Shown piece after piece: positions 7,816 through 16,239 of a stretch of 64,000 bases of DNA. A program made the position numbers and the translations under genes. Source of the DNA: Treponema brennaborense DSM 12168. GTDB lineage: Bacteria; Spirochaetota; Spirochaetia; Treponematales; Treponemataceae. The DNA is taken from assembly GCF_000212415.1 (NCBI RefSeq), contig NC_015500.1, positions 2,976,001 through 3,040,000 of the forward strand, in the 5' to 3' direction. Every line of letters starts with the position of its first letter. The first letter of the stretch is position 1. The notes under the pieces are model-generated. The model had not been told where the DNA came from. It worked only from the letters and a program-made list of their open reading frames with translations, and searched no databases.

Positions 7816-9012
7816 TCAATCAATTTTCCGGACTGCGATTGCGTCGAAAATCCGCCGCATGTACGACTGCGGATCGTAAAAATAACTGCCGATGTGCGGC
7901 GCGTCCGGTACGTGCGCAACGGAAACGCCGCAGCCAGCCGCAGCCGTTTCAAGCTCGTTCGCCATGCGGGGACTCACCATAACGTCCGCGTCTCCGTGAA
8001 ACAATACGAGCGGAATGCGGCACGCCGGTAATTTTCGCCGTTTCCGCAGCGCCTTTACCGGCGAATCCTGCCCCAAAAAGAACCCCGACATGAGGCCGTT
8101 CACCAGCGACATACCGTTTATGACAAGGCCGCCTATAAAACGCTGAAACGCCGCCGCCCCGATAATCTCACCGATCTGACAGGCGAGCTGCTCTTTTGCG
8201 GAAGAAAATCCGCAGTCGGCGACGGCCGCCGTTACGTTCGGAACGAACGGCTGAAACTCTTTTAATGAAAGCGACTGCAGTACGGCGGCGGCTCCCATCG
8301 ACACGCCGTGCAGAATGAATCGAGTGTTCTCGCCGTATTTTGCGGTCAGAAACGCAAGCCAGTCGACGACGTCGGACGCATCGGTGTAGCCCATCGTGAT
8401 GAGTTTGCCTCCCGAACCGCCGTGCGCGCGGCAGTCGACGGCAACGACCGTTACGCCGCGTTTCAAATACTCTTCGGCAAGATAGGCCATCCCCGCCGCG
8501 GAATCCGAATACCCGTGCACCAGCAGCGCGACGCGGCGCGGACTGTTCCCGGCAAGCGTGCCGTTCGCAGGAAGCGTATCGTTCCCGGCAAGCGTGCCGT
8601 TTGCAGTAAGCGCACTGCACGGCGCATCCGCAAAACCGACCGCTTCAGGTTCAACGGCGTAGCCTGCCAGCCGCACCCGGCGGAAACCGGTTATGAAAAG
8701 ACGTTCGACCGCCGCTTTGCGCCCGCACAGCCCGAACCAGCGCAATTTTGCTTCAAGCAGCGGAATCATGATCCGTTTATCGTTCAAATGCGCCGCCAAC
8801 CGGGCGGACGCGCCGCTCATTTCAACGCCGCGAAGGGACGTGCCGTCCGCGCTTTTTCTGAGCGCATCCAGTGCCTGCGCGATAACGGCCGGATCGAGCG
8901 AACTCGTATCTTTTTTCCGCAGAAAAAGAGACCCGAACAGCAGCGCGCCTGACGAAACCGAAAACGCGGCGATTCCCACCGCCGTGAATCCTATAATCAG
9001 TAAAAATATCAT
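7816..9012 (-). CDS. Alpha/beta hydrolase, membrane-anchored
   Basis: A 398-residue serine hydrolase with one N-terminal membrane helix (MIFLLIIGFTAVGIAAF). The catalytic set is visible: nucleophile in HGVSMGAA, acid in HGDADVMV, histidine in PHIGSY near the C-terminus. The oxyanion region is ALLVHGYSDSAAGM. It belongs to the broad BAAT/YqkD-like group whose substrates are rarely known. Between residues about 130 and 155 a repeat-built insertion (ANGTLAGN twice) matches a DNA duplication at 8530-8625. The ATG at 9012 is chosen for GGAGG eight bases upstream. The gene stands alone. Confidence 0.85.
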   Translation of the reverse strand: MIFLLIIGFTAVGIAAFSVSSGALLFGSLFLRKKDTSSLDPAVIAQALDALRKSADGTSLRGVEMSGASARLAAHLNDKRIMIPLLEAKLRWFGLCGRKAAVERLFITGFRRVRLAGYAVEPEAVGFADAPCSALTANGTLAGNDTLPANGTLAGNSPRRVALLVHGYSDSAAGMAYLAEEYLKRGVTVVAVDCRAHGGSGGKLITMGYTDASDVVDWLAFLTAKYGENTRFILHGVSMGAAAVLQSLSLKEFQPFVPNVTAAVADCGFSSAKEQLACQIGEIIGAAAFQRFIGGLVINGMSLVNGLMSGFFLGQDSPVKALRKRRKLPACRIPLVLFHGDADVMVSPRMANELETAAAGCGVSVAHVPDAPHIGSYFYDPQSYMRRIFDAIAVRKID

Positions 9013-9251
9013 ATCGGAATCCTCCGGAGAAAGCCGCGGATGCACCGGCCGCACGAATCGGCATCACTCGCCTGGGCAACGTTTTTCCGCTCATATCGTT
9101 TAAGTCGCCCCCAGTATAACTAATCGAATAAAGATGTGCAACGTTAAAGGAAACCGTCCGATATCGGCCGCATTTTCCGAATGCGTATTCCGCAGCTCCC
9201 GTTTATTGCAGCGTGAGGCTCGCCGCCCGTACGAAAAAAACGTATATTATT

Positions 9252-9366
9252 GTATAAAGAAGTGTAAGATACAAACCGCCTGAACTATCGTCGGCTCGTA
9301 TCTTTTATACGTTTGCGTTGCAAACTTTCTTATCAAGTGCAGCTTCTCTCTTTGCTGCGAAGCTGC
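9252..9366 (+). other. Hairpin-rich leader or RNA element upstream of the YugP-like gene
   Basis: This fills the 411-base gap 9013-9423, which has no gene. Stem 1: GTATAA (9252-9257) with TTATAC (9305-9310), closing AAGATAC (9266-9272) with GTATCTT (9298-9304). Stem 2: GTTTGC-gtt-GCAAAC (9311-9325). Stem 3: GCAGCTTC (9339-9346) with GAAGCTGC (9359-9366). All arms are perfect. It ends about 57 bases before the protease ATG. It does not match a riboswitch class that I recognise. No T-tract follows, so stem 3 is not a plain terminator. Confidence 0.45.
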
Positions 9367-9423
9367 GTAAAAAGCCAAGCCGGAAATTGACAGTTTCTTC
9401 TTGACTTTTTATGGGAGTTGTTC

Positions 9424-10107
9424 ATGTATTTCGATACGTATTATCTGATTCTCGTCGTTCCGGCGCTTCTGCTGTCCGTATGGGCACAGTTTAAAGTAAA
9501 ATCGACGTTTTCGCACTTTTCACAGCAGGCAAGCGCCCGCGGAATAAGCGGCGCGCAGGCGGCGGCGTATCTTTTAAAAGCCAACAACATCGGCGACGTA
9601 AAAATCGAACGGGTTTCAGGCAACCTGACCGATCATTACGATCCGTCGTCTAAAACGCTGCGTCTGTCCGATTCCGTATACGGAAAAACGTCCATCGCCG
9701 CAATCGGCGTCGCCGCGCATGAAACGGGACACGCCATTCAGCACGCCGTTCATTACGGCCCGCTCGCACTGAGAAGCACGCTCGTTCCGATCGCAAACAT
9801 CGGTTCAGCGGCGGGGCCCGTACTGGCCGTGTTGGGCATCGTATTCAGTTGGAGTTTTCTGATAAACTTGGGCCTGCTGTTTTTCGCCTGCGCGGTGCTG
9901 TTTTATCTGGTAACGCTGCCGGTCGAATTCAACGCGTCGCGCCGCGCCGTCGCCATTTTGGGCAAATCCGGCACGCTGAACGAATCGGAACTGGGCGGCG
10001 TCAAAAAAGTACTGTCCGCCGCCGCACTCACGTACGTTGCTTCCGCACTCACCGCGATCGCAAGCTTCCTGCGCCTCGTCCTGATTTCGCGAAACCGGCG
10101 CAACTGA
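9424..10107 (+). CDS. Zinc metallopeptidase, YugP family
   Basis: Membrane-embedded protein of 227 residues. The zinc motif HETGH is at residues 99-103 (AAHETGHAIQHAVHY), flanked by an N-terminal helix (1-22) and three or more C-terminal helices, the layout of the YugP/PF04298 family. The family physiological substrate is not known. The ATG at 9424 is used because GGGAG lies 6 bases upstream; a TTG two codons earlier is possible but less likely. It stands alone behind a structured leader. Confidence 0.88.
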   Translation: MYFDTYYLILVVPALLLSVWAQFKVKSTFSHFSQQASARGISGAQAAAYLLKANNIGDVKIERVSGNLTDHYDPSSKTLRLSDSVYGKTSIAAIGVAAHETGHAIQHAVHYGPLALRSTLVPIANIGSAAGPVLAVLGIVFSWSFLINLGLLFFACAVLFYLVTLPVEFNASRRAVAILGKSGTLNESELGGVKKVLSAAALTYVASALTAIASFLRLVLISRNRRN

Positions 10108-10300
10108 CGCACTCGTTCGGCTCCTCATACCCGAAACCTTTCTCATCACACCCGCAGTATCAGAATTTTAAACAAATTCGCAGAAATCCCGCATTGCGCA
10201 ATTCAAAAAACAGTCAGATTCTATATATACGGGCGGTTTGCCGGAGGCGATCGGTTTTCGGCAATTCCGCGTGAGAAAGGTTTTTAATAAGGAGGCTTTT

Positions 10301-11608
10301 ATGAAAAAAGCAATCGGTATCATCCTTGCAGTATGCATGGCGTTCAGTGCGGCAGGCGCGTTCGCCGCAGGCGGAAAGGATTCCGCGGATCCGTCAAAAC
10401 CGGTTGAGATAACCATTTGGACACATGAAGACGTCAACCGTACCGCTATCGAACAGCGGTACATCGCCGAATTTCAGGCGGCTAACCCCGGTGTAAAAGT
10501 AAATTACGTAACCTATCCGTCCGGAAAAATCAAGGACATTCTGGTTGCCGCATTCGCTGCGAACGAAGGTCCGGATATCTTCAATCTTGAAATCAACGAT
10601 TCGTATCCGTTCATCGTAAACGGACGCGTCGCGCCGGTAGACGCACAGGCGGCCGGATACAAAAACCAAAAAGCGATCATCGACGCGTATATGGGCGGAA
10701 TGCTTGATCCCGTTACCGAAGACGGCAAAGTATACGGTCTGCCGCTCGAACTGACGAACTGGTGTATTTACTTGAACAAGAAAATTTTCCGCGACGCGGG
10801 TCTTGATCCGGTGAAGGATCTGCCGCGCACTTGGGAAGACATTATGGCGGTTTCCGAAAAAATCGCGCTCAGAAACGGTGAAATCATTACGCGCCGCGGA
10901 TTCGACTTCCGCTATCCGTACTATCTGACCAGCTGGATGCCGATGGTTGAACAGTTGGGCGGCAAGCTGATCAGCGACGACGGCAAAAAAGCAATCGTCA
11001 ACGACGACGCCTGGCTCAAATCGTTGCGCTACATGCAGCAGTTCGGTCCTTCGGGCAAAAACCTCGGTTCCCCCACGTACACGGCTGCACGCAAGATCTT
11101 CGACAACAACCAGAACGAAATCGCCATGTCTTTGAGCGGTCTGTATCAGGAACAGCGCATGGCGGCGGCGAATCCCGCGTTCTTCAACAGCGACGACTGG
11201 ATGGTCATTCCGTTCCCGCAGTGGAAAGACGCAAAAAAAACCGAACCGTGCCACTACTACGGTCATTATTACATGGTCAACTCGCAGAAAAGCAGCGCGC
11301 AGCAGCAGGCTGCCTGGAAACTGCTCGGCTATATGCTCAGCCACGGCGAAGAATATCTGAAAGAAGTTGCCATCGTACAGCCTACGAAAGCGCTGTTCGA
11401 GTCCGCAACGTTCAAAAACATGCCGTATTCCGACGTATTCAAATCGGATCTCGAAAAAGGCAGCATCGTCTATTATGCCGAAAACTCGCCTAAAATCGAA
11501 TCTTTGCTGAAAACTGCGGTCGAATCGGTCATGCTTTCCGGCATCACGCCCGAAAAAGCACTTGAAACGCTGAAAAAGAATCTGCAGTCCGTTATCGACG
11601 AAGAATAA
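10301..11608 (+). CDS. Sugar ABC transporter substrate-binding protein (family 1)
   Basis: Periplasmic binding protein of a carbohydrate importer, 435 residues. Signal peptide residues 1-23 (MKKAIGIILAVCMAFSAAGAFA), with no lipobox cysteine, so SPase I cleavage after AFA is expected. The mature part has the ITIWTHEDVNRT start and the family-1 hinge region, with many Trp/Tyr as expected for sugar stacking. Strong RBS AAGGAG. The two permeases follow at gaps of 112 and 68 bases. No ATPase gene is linked, so a shared MsmK/UgpC-type ATPase elsewhere is likely. The ligand cannot be read; a pectin-derived oligosaccharide is possible but speculative. Confidence 0.9.
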   Translation: MKKAIGIILAVCMAFSAAGAFAAGGKDSADPSKPVEITIWTHEDVNRTAIEQRYIAEFQAANPGVKVNYVTYPSGKIKDILVAAFAANEGPDIFNLEINDSYPFIVNGRVAPVDAQAAGYKNQKAIIDAYMGGMLDPVTEDGKVYGLPLELTNWCIYLNKKIFRDAGLDPVKDLPRTWEDIMAVSEKIALRNGEIITRRGFDFRYPYYLTSWMPMVEQLGGKLISDDGKKAIVNDDAWLKSLRYMQQFGPSGKNLGSPTYTAARKIFDNNQNEIAMSLSGLYQEQRMAAANPAFFNSDDWMVIPFPQWKDAKKTEPCHYYGHYYMVNSQKSSAQQQAAWKLLGYMLSHGEEYLKEVAIVQPTKALFESATFKNMPYSDVFKSDLEKGSIVYYAENSPKIESLLKTAVESVMLSGITPEKALETLKKNLQSVIDEE

Positions 11609-11720
11609 CGCTCCGTAAAACCGTCGGCACGGAAACCCGGCGCGGCGCTCAGCTGCTGCCGGATGGATCCGCTGCCGCCGGTTCCTTTCTTTCACGAAAC
11701 AGATACATGAGGAGGCGGAT

Positions 11721-12632
11721 ATGAAAAACCGCAAATCAAGATTGACGTATGAACAAAAAAAAGCCCGTTGGGGATGGTTTTTCACATTGCCGGGGCTCCT
11801 GTTCTTTGCGCTCTTTTCGTTTTATCCGATTATCAACGCGTTTATCACCAGTCTATACAACAAGAAATTATTGTCCCTGAAAGCGCCGGCGTTCGTCGGA
11901 GTTTCCAATTACGCAAAAATACTTTCCAGTCCCGATTTCTGGAATTCCATGCGGGCAACCGCCGTGTTTACCGTCGGCTGTTTTATTCCGCTCGTCATCG
12001 TGTCGCTCGTACTGGCGGTATTCATTACCAGCCGCAGTAAATTCAAGCGCGGATTCCAGATGATTTTATATTCGCCGGCAGTGCTTTCTTCCGTCGTCGC
12101 GGCGCTCATCTGGATGCTGTTGTTCGACCCGCGCGGCGTTATGAATCAGTTCATGAACACCCTTACCGGACAAAACGGCGTCGACTACAAATGGCTCGCC
12201 GATTCCGTCATGGTTCAGTTTTCTACCATTATGGTTTATTTTTGGAAATACGTCGGATATTTTACGATTCTGTACATAACCGGCATCGGCAAAATTCCCG
12301 ACACCGTATACGAAGCGGCGACCATAGACGGCGCGAGCGCTTGGCAGCGTTTTTTGTGGGTTACGATGCCGCTGCTGAAACCGACGACCGTTATGGTTTC
12401 CATTATGGCGATGATTCAGTGTCTGAAAACGTTCAGCACGCAATACTTGTTCACGCAAAGCGGCGCGCCGCTTGCACCGATCAACGTTATCACGCTTAAC
12501 ATTTACAATACGGCGATGCGCGATCTTGCAATCAGCCGCGCAAGTGTCATGAGTATCATATTGTTCCTCATCATGCTGCTTTTGACGACGCTGCAGATGA
12601 AAGTAACCAAAAGCGACGACGTAACGTTCTAA
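11721..12632 (+). CDS. Carbohydrate ABC transporter permease (MalF/UgpA type)
   Basis: Inner-membrane permease of 303 residues with six hydrophobic segments. The EAA loop that docks the ATPase reads EAATIDGASAWQRFLWVTMPLLKP in sense (near residues 200-223). The start is preceded by AGGAGG. The gap from the binding-protein gene (11609-11720) is GC-rich with dyad sequence, which may protect the upstream mRNA and lower permease expression. It pairs with the next gene to form the heterodimeric channel. Confidence 0.92.
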   Translation: MKNRKSRLTYEQKKARWGWFFTLPGLLFFALFSFYPIINAFITSLYNKKLLSLKAPAFVGVSNYAKILSSPDFWNSMRATAVFTVGCFIPLVIVSLVLAVFITSRSKFKRGFQMILYSPAVLSSVVAALIWMLLFDPRGVMNQFMNTLTGQNGVDYKWLADSVMVQFSTIMVYFWKYVGYFTILYITGIGKIPDTVYEAATIDGASAWQRFLWVTMPLLKPTTVMVSIMAMIQCLKTFSTQYLFTQSGAPLAPINVITLNIYNTAMRDLAISRASVMSIILFLIMLLLTTLQMKVTKSDDVTF

Positions 12633-12700
12633 AGGGACGTTCAACGCGTGCGTCCGAAAGTATCCGCTCGCGCTGCGTTCGATCTTAAAAGGAGGAAACA

Positions 12701-13567
12701 ATGATCAACACGAAACATTCGGCAGGTTCAACCTCGGCCAAAATCGGCAATTCTTTGATATGGATTTTTCTGTGCGCGTTCTGTGCAGTCATCGTACTGC
12801 CGCTCGTATTCATGGTAACGGCGAGTTTTATGAAAGCCATCAACATCATGAAAATGCCGTACAGCTGGATTCCGAAAGAATTCTATTTTCAGAATTACGT
12901 GCGCGCCATCGCGGGCAACGACAATTCGTTCATGTACGTACGCAACATCGCGAACAGCCTGTTCGTAGCAGGCACTATTACCGCGACCACGATATTGTTC
13001 GCGTCGCTCATCGGATTCGGACTGGCAAAATACAAATTCCGCGGACGGAACGTCGTGTTCCTTGCAATCATGGCGACGATGATGATCCCGTTTGAAACCA
13101 TCATGGTTCCGCTGTACATGGTCGTCCTGAATCTGAATATCCAGAACACGTACGCGGGTCTTATCATACCGTTTATGGTCAACGCGTTCGCCGTGTTCCA
13201 GATGCGCCAATATCTGATGACGTTTCCGGAAGACGTACTCGACGCGGCGCGTATTGACGGAACGAGCGAACCCGGTATATTCTTCCGTATCGTGTTTCCG
13301 AACTGTGCGCCGGCGATTGCGACGCTGGCAGTTCTGACGTTCCGGCAGCAATGGGACAATCTGCTGTGGCCGCTGCTGGTCGCGCAGAGTGAAAAAATGA
13401 AAACGATTCCGGCGTATATCGTCAAATTTGCGGCGGAAAAATATTCGGACGAAGGCGCCATGATGGCCGTCGCGGTTATTGCGAGTATTCCGATTTTCAT
13501 TCTGTTTTTCGGTTTGTCCAAATATTTCGTCGGCGGATCGTCTATGTACGCCGCAGGAAAAGAATAG
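12701..13567 (+). CDS. Carbohydrate ABC transporter permease (MalG/UgpE type)
   Basis: Second permease, 288 residues, six membrane segments. The EAA-type loop DAARIDGTSEPGIFFRIVFP lies near residues 185-204. RBS AAAGGAGG. The C-terminus (GLSKYFVGGSSMYAAGKE) is like MalG-family permeases that reach into the translocation path. Last transport gene of the cluster; the HAD hydrolase follows after a repeat-filled gap. Confidence 0.92.
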   Translation: MINTKHSAGSTSAKIGNSLIWIFLCAFCAVIVLPLVFMVTASFMKAINIMKMPYSWIPKEFYFQNYVRAIAGNDNSFMYVRNIANSLFVAGTITATTILFASLIGFGLAKYKFRGRNVVFLAIMATMMIPFETIMVPLYMVVLNLNIQNTYAGLIIPFMVNAFAVFQMRQYLMTFPEDVLDAARIDGTSEPGIFFRIVFPNCAPAIATLAVLTFRQQWDNLLWPLLVAQSEKMKTIPAYIVKFAAEKYSDEGAMMAVAVIASIPIFILFFGLSKYFVGGSSMYAAGKE

Positions 13568-13607
13568 CGGCGCACGCGGCGGTTCGGACGGAGCCGCCGC
13601 GTTCCCT

Positions 13608-13662
13608 GCAGTTTGCCGTGCACGCGGCAGTTTGCGTGCACGCGGCAGCTTGCGTGCACGCT
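13608..13662 (+). repeat. Triplicated 18-19-base tandem repeat between permease and HAD genes
   Basis: Units GCAGTTTGC(C)GTGCACGCG at 13608-13626, 13627-13644 and 13645-13662. No coding role; it ends 17 bases before the HAD start codon, just upstream of the RBS. Confidence 0.85.
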
Positions 13663-13679
13663 GCGATTTAGGAGTACGT

Positions 13680-14306
13680 ATGTTGTTTATTTTCGATATG
13701 GGCGGAGTCGTTACCGACAACGTCGTCGTCATTCCCCGCATTGCCGAAAAACTCGGTATTACCGAAAGCGATTTTTACCGCTTTGCAAAACAAAGCGCGC
13801 TGCCTGAAACGATCGCGGCGGCAAAGCGCGGCCCGAACCCGTACGCGGAGGGCGGTCTTGCAGATTTGCAGCGCGGAACGCTCGACGAAGCGCAGTTCTG
13901 GTATAACTTTGAAAAGGTGTCCGGAATCGCCGTGCCGTGCGACTACTGGCGCTTTTATTTTCAGCCGGAAAAGATAGCGGGTACGTACCAGCTGATAGAA
14001 GCGCTGCGCAAAAAGTATCGGGTCGTCGCCGGCACCAATACGATTCGCTGCCATTACGACGTGCACAACGAACGCGGCGATTACGCCTGTTTCGATAAAG
14101 TTTACGCGTCGCACCTGATGGGAATTATCAAACCGGACGCGGAATTCTGGCACTTTATCCTCGAAATGGAACGCACGCCGCCTGAACAGACGGTGTTTTT
14201 CGACGATAACGAAGACAACGTACGGGCAGCGCTGAAACTCGGCATTCAGGCGCATCTGTTTACTTCAAGCGACGAAGCCGCCAGCGCGGTGCGGGAATGG
14301 CTGTAA
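13680..14306 (+). CDS. HAD-superfamily phosphatase (YihX-like)
   Basis: A 208-residue haloacid-dehalogenase hydrolase. Motif I is FDMGGVVTDN (nucleophile Asp6; the usual second Asp is Gly, as in YihX and epoxide-hydrolase-like members), motif II is GTNT, motif III is the Lys in GIIKPDAEFW, motif IV is FFDDNEDNV. YihX relatives remove phosphate from sugar phosphates. RBS AGGAG. Its place behind a sugar importer suggests a sugar-phosphate role. The next gene starts 10 bases before its end. Confidence 0.85.
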   Translation: MLFIFDMGGVVTDNVVVIPRIAEKLGITESDFYRFAKQSALPETIAAAKRGPNPYAEGGLADLQRGTLDEAQFWYNFEKVSGIAVPCDYWRFYFQPEKIAGTYQLIEALRKKYRVVAGTNTIRCHYDVHNERGDYACFDKVYASHLMGIIKPDAEFWHFILEMERTPPEQTVFFDDNEDNVRAALKLGIQAHLFTSSDEAASAVREWL

Positions 14307-15373
14307 GGAAACCGCCGGCGGCCCGGATGCTCCGGCTCTGCCTTCTGCTTTGCGTAATCGCGGCGACTACCGCGTGCGCAAAACGGGAACGGCAGGCGGA
14401 ATCCAACGTTCCGAAATCATCCGCAGCGGAAGCGGAACTGGTCATTTATTCTCCGCATTATACTGATAAAACCGAATTCATCATCCGCGAATTCCGCCAG
14501 CGAACCGGCATTACCGTCGAATTGGTGTATCAGGGAACGACCGAACTGCTTGAGCGGCTCGCACATGAACGGGAATCGGGCGTACACACGGCCGACGTCT
14601 TCTGGGGCGGCGGCATCGAGTCGCTTGAAGCAAACACGGCGCTGTTCGCTCCGTACCGAAGCAGTCAACTCGACGCCATAAATCCCGCCTATTGCGATCC
14701 GGAACAGTACTGGACGGGATTTTCGGTCATGACGATGGTTCTCGTGTACAACACGGATTTGGTTCCCGCCGATAAGATTCCGCGGACGTGGCGGGATCTG
14801 CTCGATCCGTTTTTTGCGCACCGCATCATCATGCCCGACCCGATGCGATCGGGTTCCGCGTACAGCATTCTCAACGCGATTCTCTCATCCGAACGGGACG
14901 GCGGAGACGAATGGGTTCTGCTTCGGGAACTGAAAAACGCCGCCGGTACCGGCGGGCTCGCCGCCGCGTCGTCGCAGGTACACAGTGCGGTCGCCACCGG
15001 CGAATATTTTGCAGGGCTTACCGCGGAAGACGCCGCGCTGCCGGAAACGGCGGCAGGTCAGCCGCTCGCGATCGTGTATCCCGCAGACGGAACTATCGCC
15101 GTTCCCGACGGCGTCGCGCTCGTCAAAGACGCGCCACACGCGGAAAACGCAAAACGGTTTATCGATTTCGTGCTCGGCCCGGACGTGCAGCAGCTCGTGC
15201 CCGTCCGCTGGTACCGGCGCAGCGTCAGAAACGACATACCGCTGCCCGCCGGCGCCGAATCGTTCTCAAAGCTGCGCATTCTGCCTTACGACGTGTTCGC
15301 CGCCGCGCGCAGCCGCGAACGGATACTGCAAACCTGGCAGGCGTTTCCGCCGCAGTCGGCACGGGAACCGTAA
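14297..15373 (+). CDS. Orphan extracellular solute-binding lipoprotein (FbpA/AfuA-like)
   Basis: A 358-residue binding protein. The N-terminus is a lipoprotein signal (LLLCVIAATTAC, Cys about residue 26). Mature motifs typical of the ferric/2-aminoethylphosphonate group: YSPHYTDKTEFIIREF near 50, VFWGGGIES, and a C-terminal VPVRWYRRSVRNDIPLP. No permease or ATPase is next to it. It faces a YesM/YesN-type two-component pair, suggesting it may present a ligand to the sensor rather than feed a transporter. The start at 14297 overlaps the HAD gene by 10 bases; ATG 14327 is an alternative, and neither has a good RBS. Confidence 0.75.
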   Translation: MAVRKPPAARMLRLCLLLCVIAATTACAKRERQAESNVPKSSAAEAELVIYSPHYTDKTEFIIREFRQRTGITVELVYQGTTELLERLAHERESGVHTADVFWGGGIESLEANTALFAPYRSSQLDAINPAYCDPEQYWTGFSVMTMVLVYNTDLVPADKIPRTWRDLLDPFFAHRIIMPDPMRSGSAYSILNAILSSERDGGDEWVLLRELKNAAGTGGLAAASSQVHSAVATGEYFAGLTAEDAALPETAAGQPLAIVYPADGTIAVPDGVALVKDAPHAENAKRFIDFVLGPDVQQLVPVRWYRRSVRNDIPLPAGAESFSKLRILPYDVFAAARSRERILQTWQAFPPQSAREP

Positions 15374-15426
15374 ACGCGCGCCCTGAACGGGAATACCGCG
15401 CGTGCACCGAAACGCGCGCCCTGAAC
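15372..15426 (+). repeat. 17-base direct repeat between convergent genes
   Basis: AAACGCGCGCCCTGAAC at 15372-15388 and again at 15410-15426, filling the gap between the binding-protein stop and the regulator stop. No clear terminator. Confidence 0.8.
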
Positions 15427-16239
15427 CTACCGGCGCTCCTGAAACTCTTTCGGCGTCAAACCGGTCAGCCGCTTAAAAATCTGACTGAAATACCGCGCGT
15501 CGCCGTAGCCGACCATATCCGCCACTTCGTAAATTTTCGCATTCGCATCCTGCAGCAATTCGGCGGCCTTTTTTATTCTGAAAAACGTCAAATAATCTAC
15601 GAACGTATATCCCGTTTCGCTTTTAAAACTCCGGCTCAGATGTCCGGCGGAAATGCCCAACGTTTCGGCCGCCTGCTCGATCGTGATTCCGCCGATATAT
15701 CGGGTGCGTATCAGCTCGATAGCTTTTTCCACGTTCCGCGCGGAAACCGATTCACGCCCGCCCAGCTCGTATTCTTTAAATAACATCAGCATACTTTCCG
15801 ATTTACCGCCGTCGCCGGAAACGCCCGCACCGGACTGTCCTTTCCGAGCCGTAATCCGTCCGATGACGCGTCGGACGGCCGCGGCGAGTTCGTCGTCGTC
15901 CACCGGTTTCAAAAGATATTCCTGAACGCCTTCGCGCATCGCCTTCCGGGCGTACTCGAAATCGCCGTATCCGGACAGAATGATGAATTCGGCCGACACC
16001 GATCCGGCGGTTACCGCGCAGATTTCCGAAATGATGCTTATCATTTCAAGTCCGTCGAGTTCCGGCATTCGGATATCGGTTATCACGATGTCCGGCTGCA
16101 GCTCGTTAAACCGCGCGATACCTTCTTTGCCGGTGGCGGCTTCTCCCGCGCACACGCAGCCCAACTCTTCCCATCGGGTCAGCAGCACCAGATCGCGGCG
16201 CACGATCGGTTCGTCTTCAACTATCAATACTTTTATCAT
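15427..16239 (-). CDS. Response regulator, YesN/AraC type
   Basis: A 270-residue transcription factor: receiver domain at about 1-125 (acidic patch VEDEP, phospho-acceptor Asp in VITDIRMPELDG, Lys in YLLKPVDDDE) and a C-terminal AraC/XylS double helix-turn-helix (about 165-270, ending YFSQIFKRLTGLTPKEFQE). The ATG overlaps the kinase stop by 4 bases, so the pair is translationally coupled. Such regulators usually activate sugar-uptake or binding-protein genes. The convergent binding protein is the obvious candidate partner. Confidence 0.92.
   Translation of the reverse strand: MIKVLIVEDEPIVRRDLVLLTRWEELGCVCAGEAATGKEGIARFNELQPDIVITDIRMPELDGLEMISIISEICAVTAGSVSAEFIILSGYGDFEYARKAMREGVQEYLLKPVDDDELAAAVRRVIGRITARKGQSGAGVSGDGGKSESMLMLFKEYELGGRESVSARNVEKAIELIRTRYIGGITIEQAAETLGISAGHLSRSFKSETGYTFVDYLTFFRIKKAAELLQDANAKIYEVADMVGYGDARYFSQIFKRLTGLTPKEFQERR

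Noticed and set aside
11609-11720. GC-rich dyad between binding protein and permease as a terminator
   Set aside because: The arms pair imperfectly and no T-run follows; at most an mRNA-stability element.
10394-11785. A 463-codon minus-strand open frame opposite the sugar-binding protein gene
   Set aside because: A shadow of GC-rich codon use; His/Arg/Phe-rich product, no RBS, and the plus-strand gene is certain.
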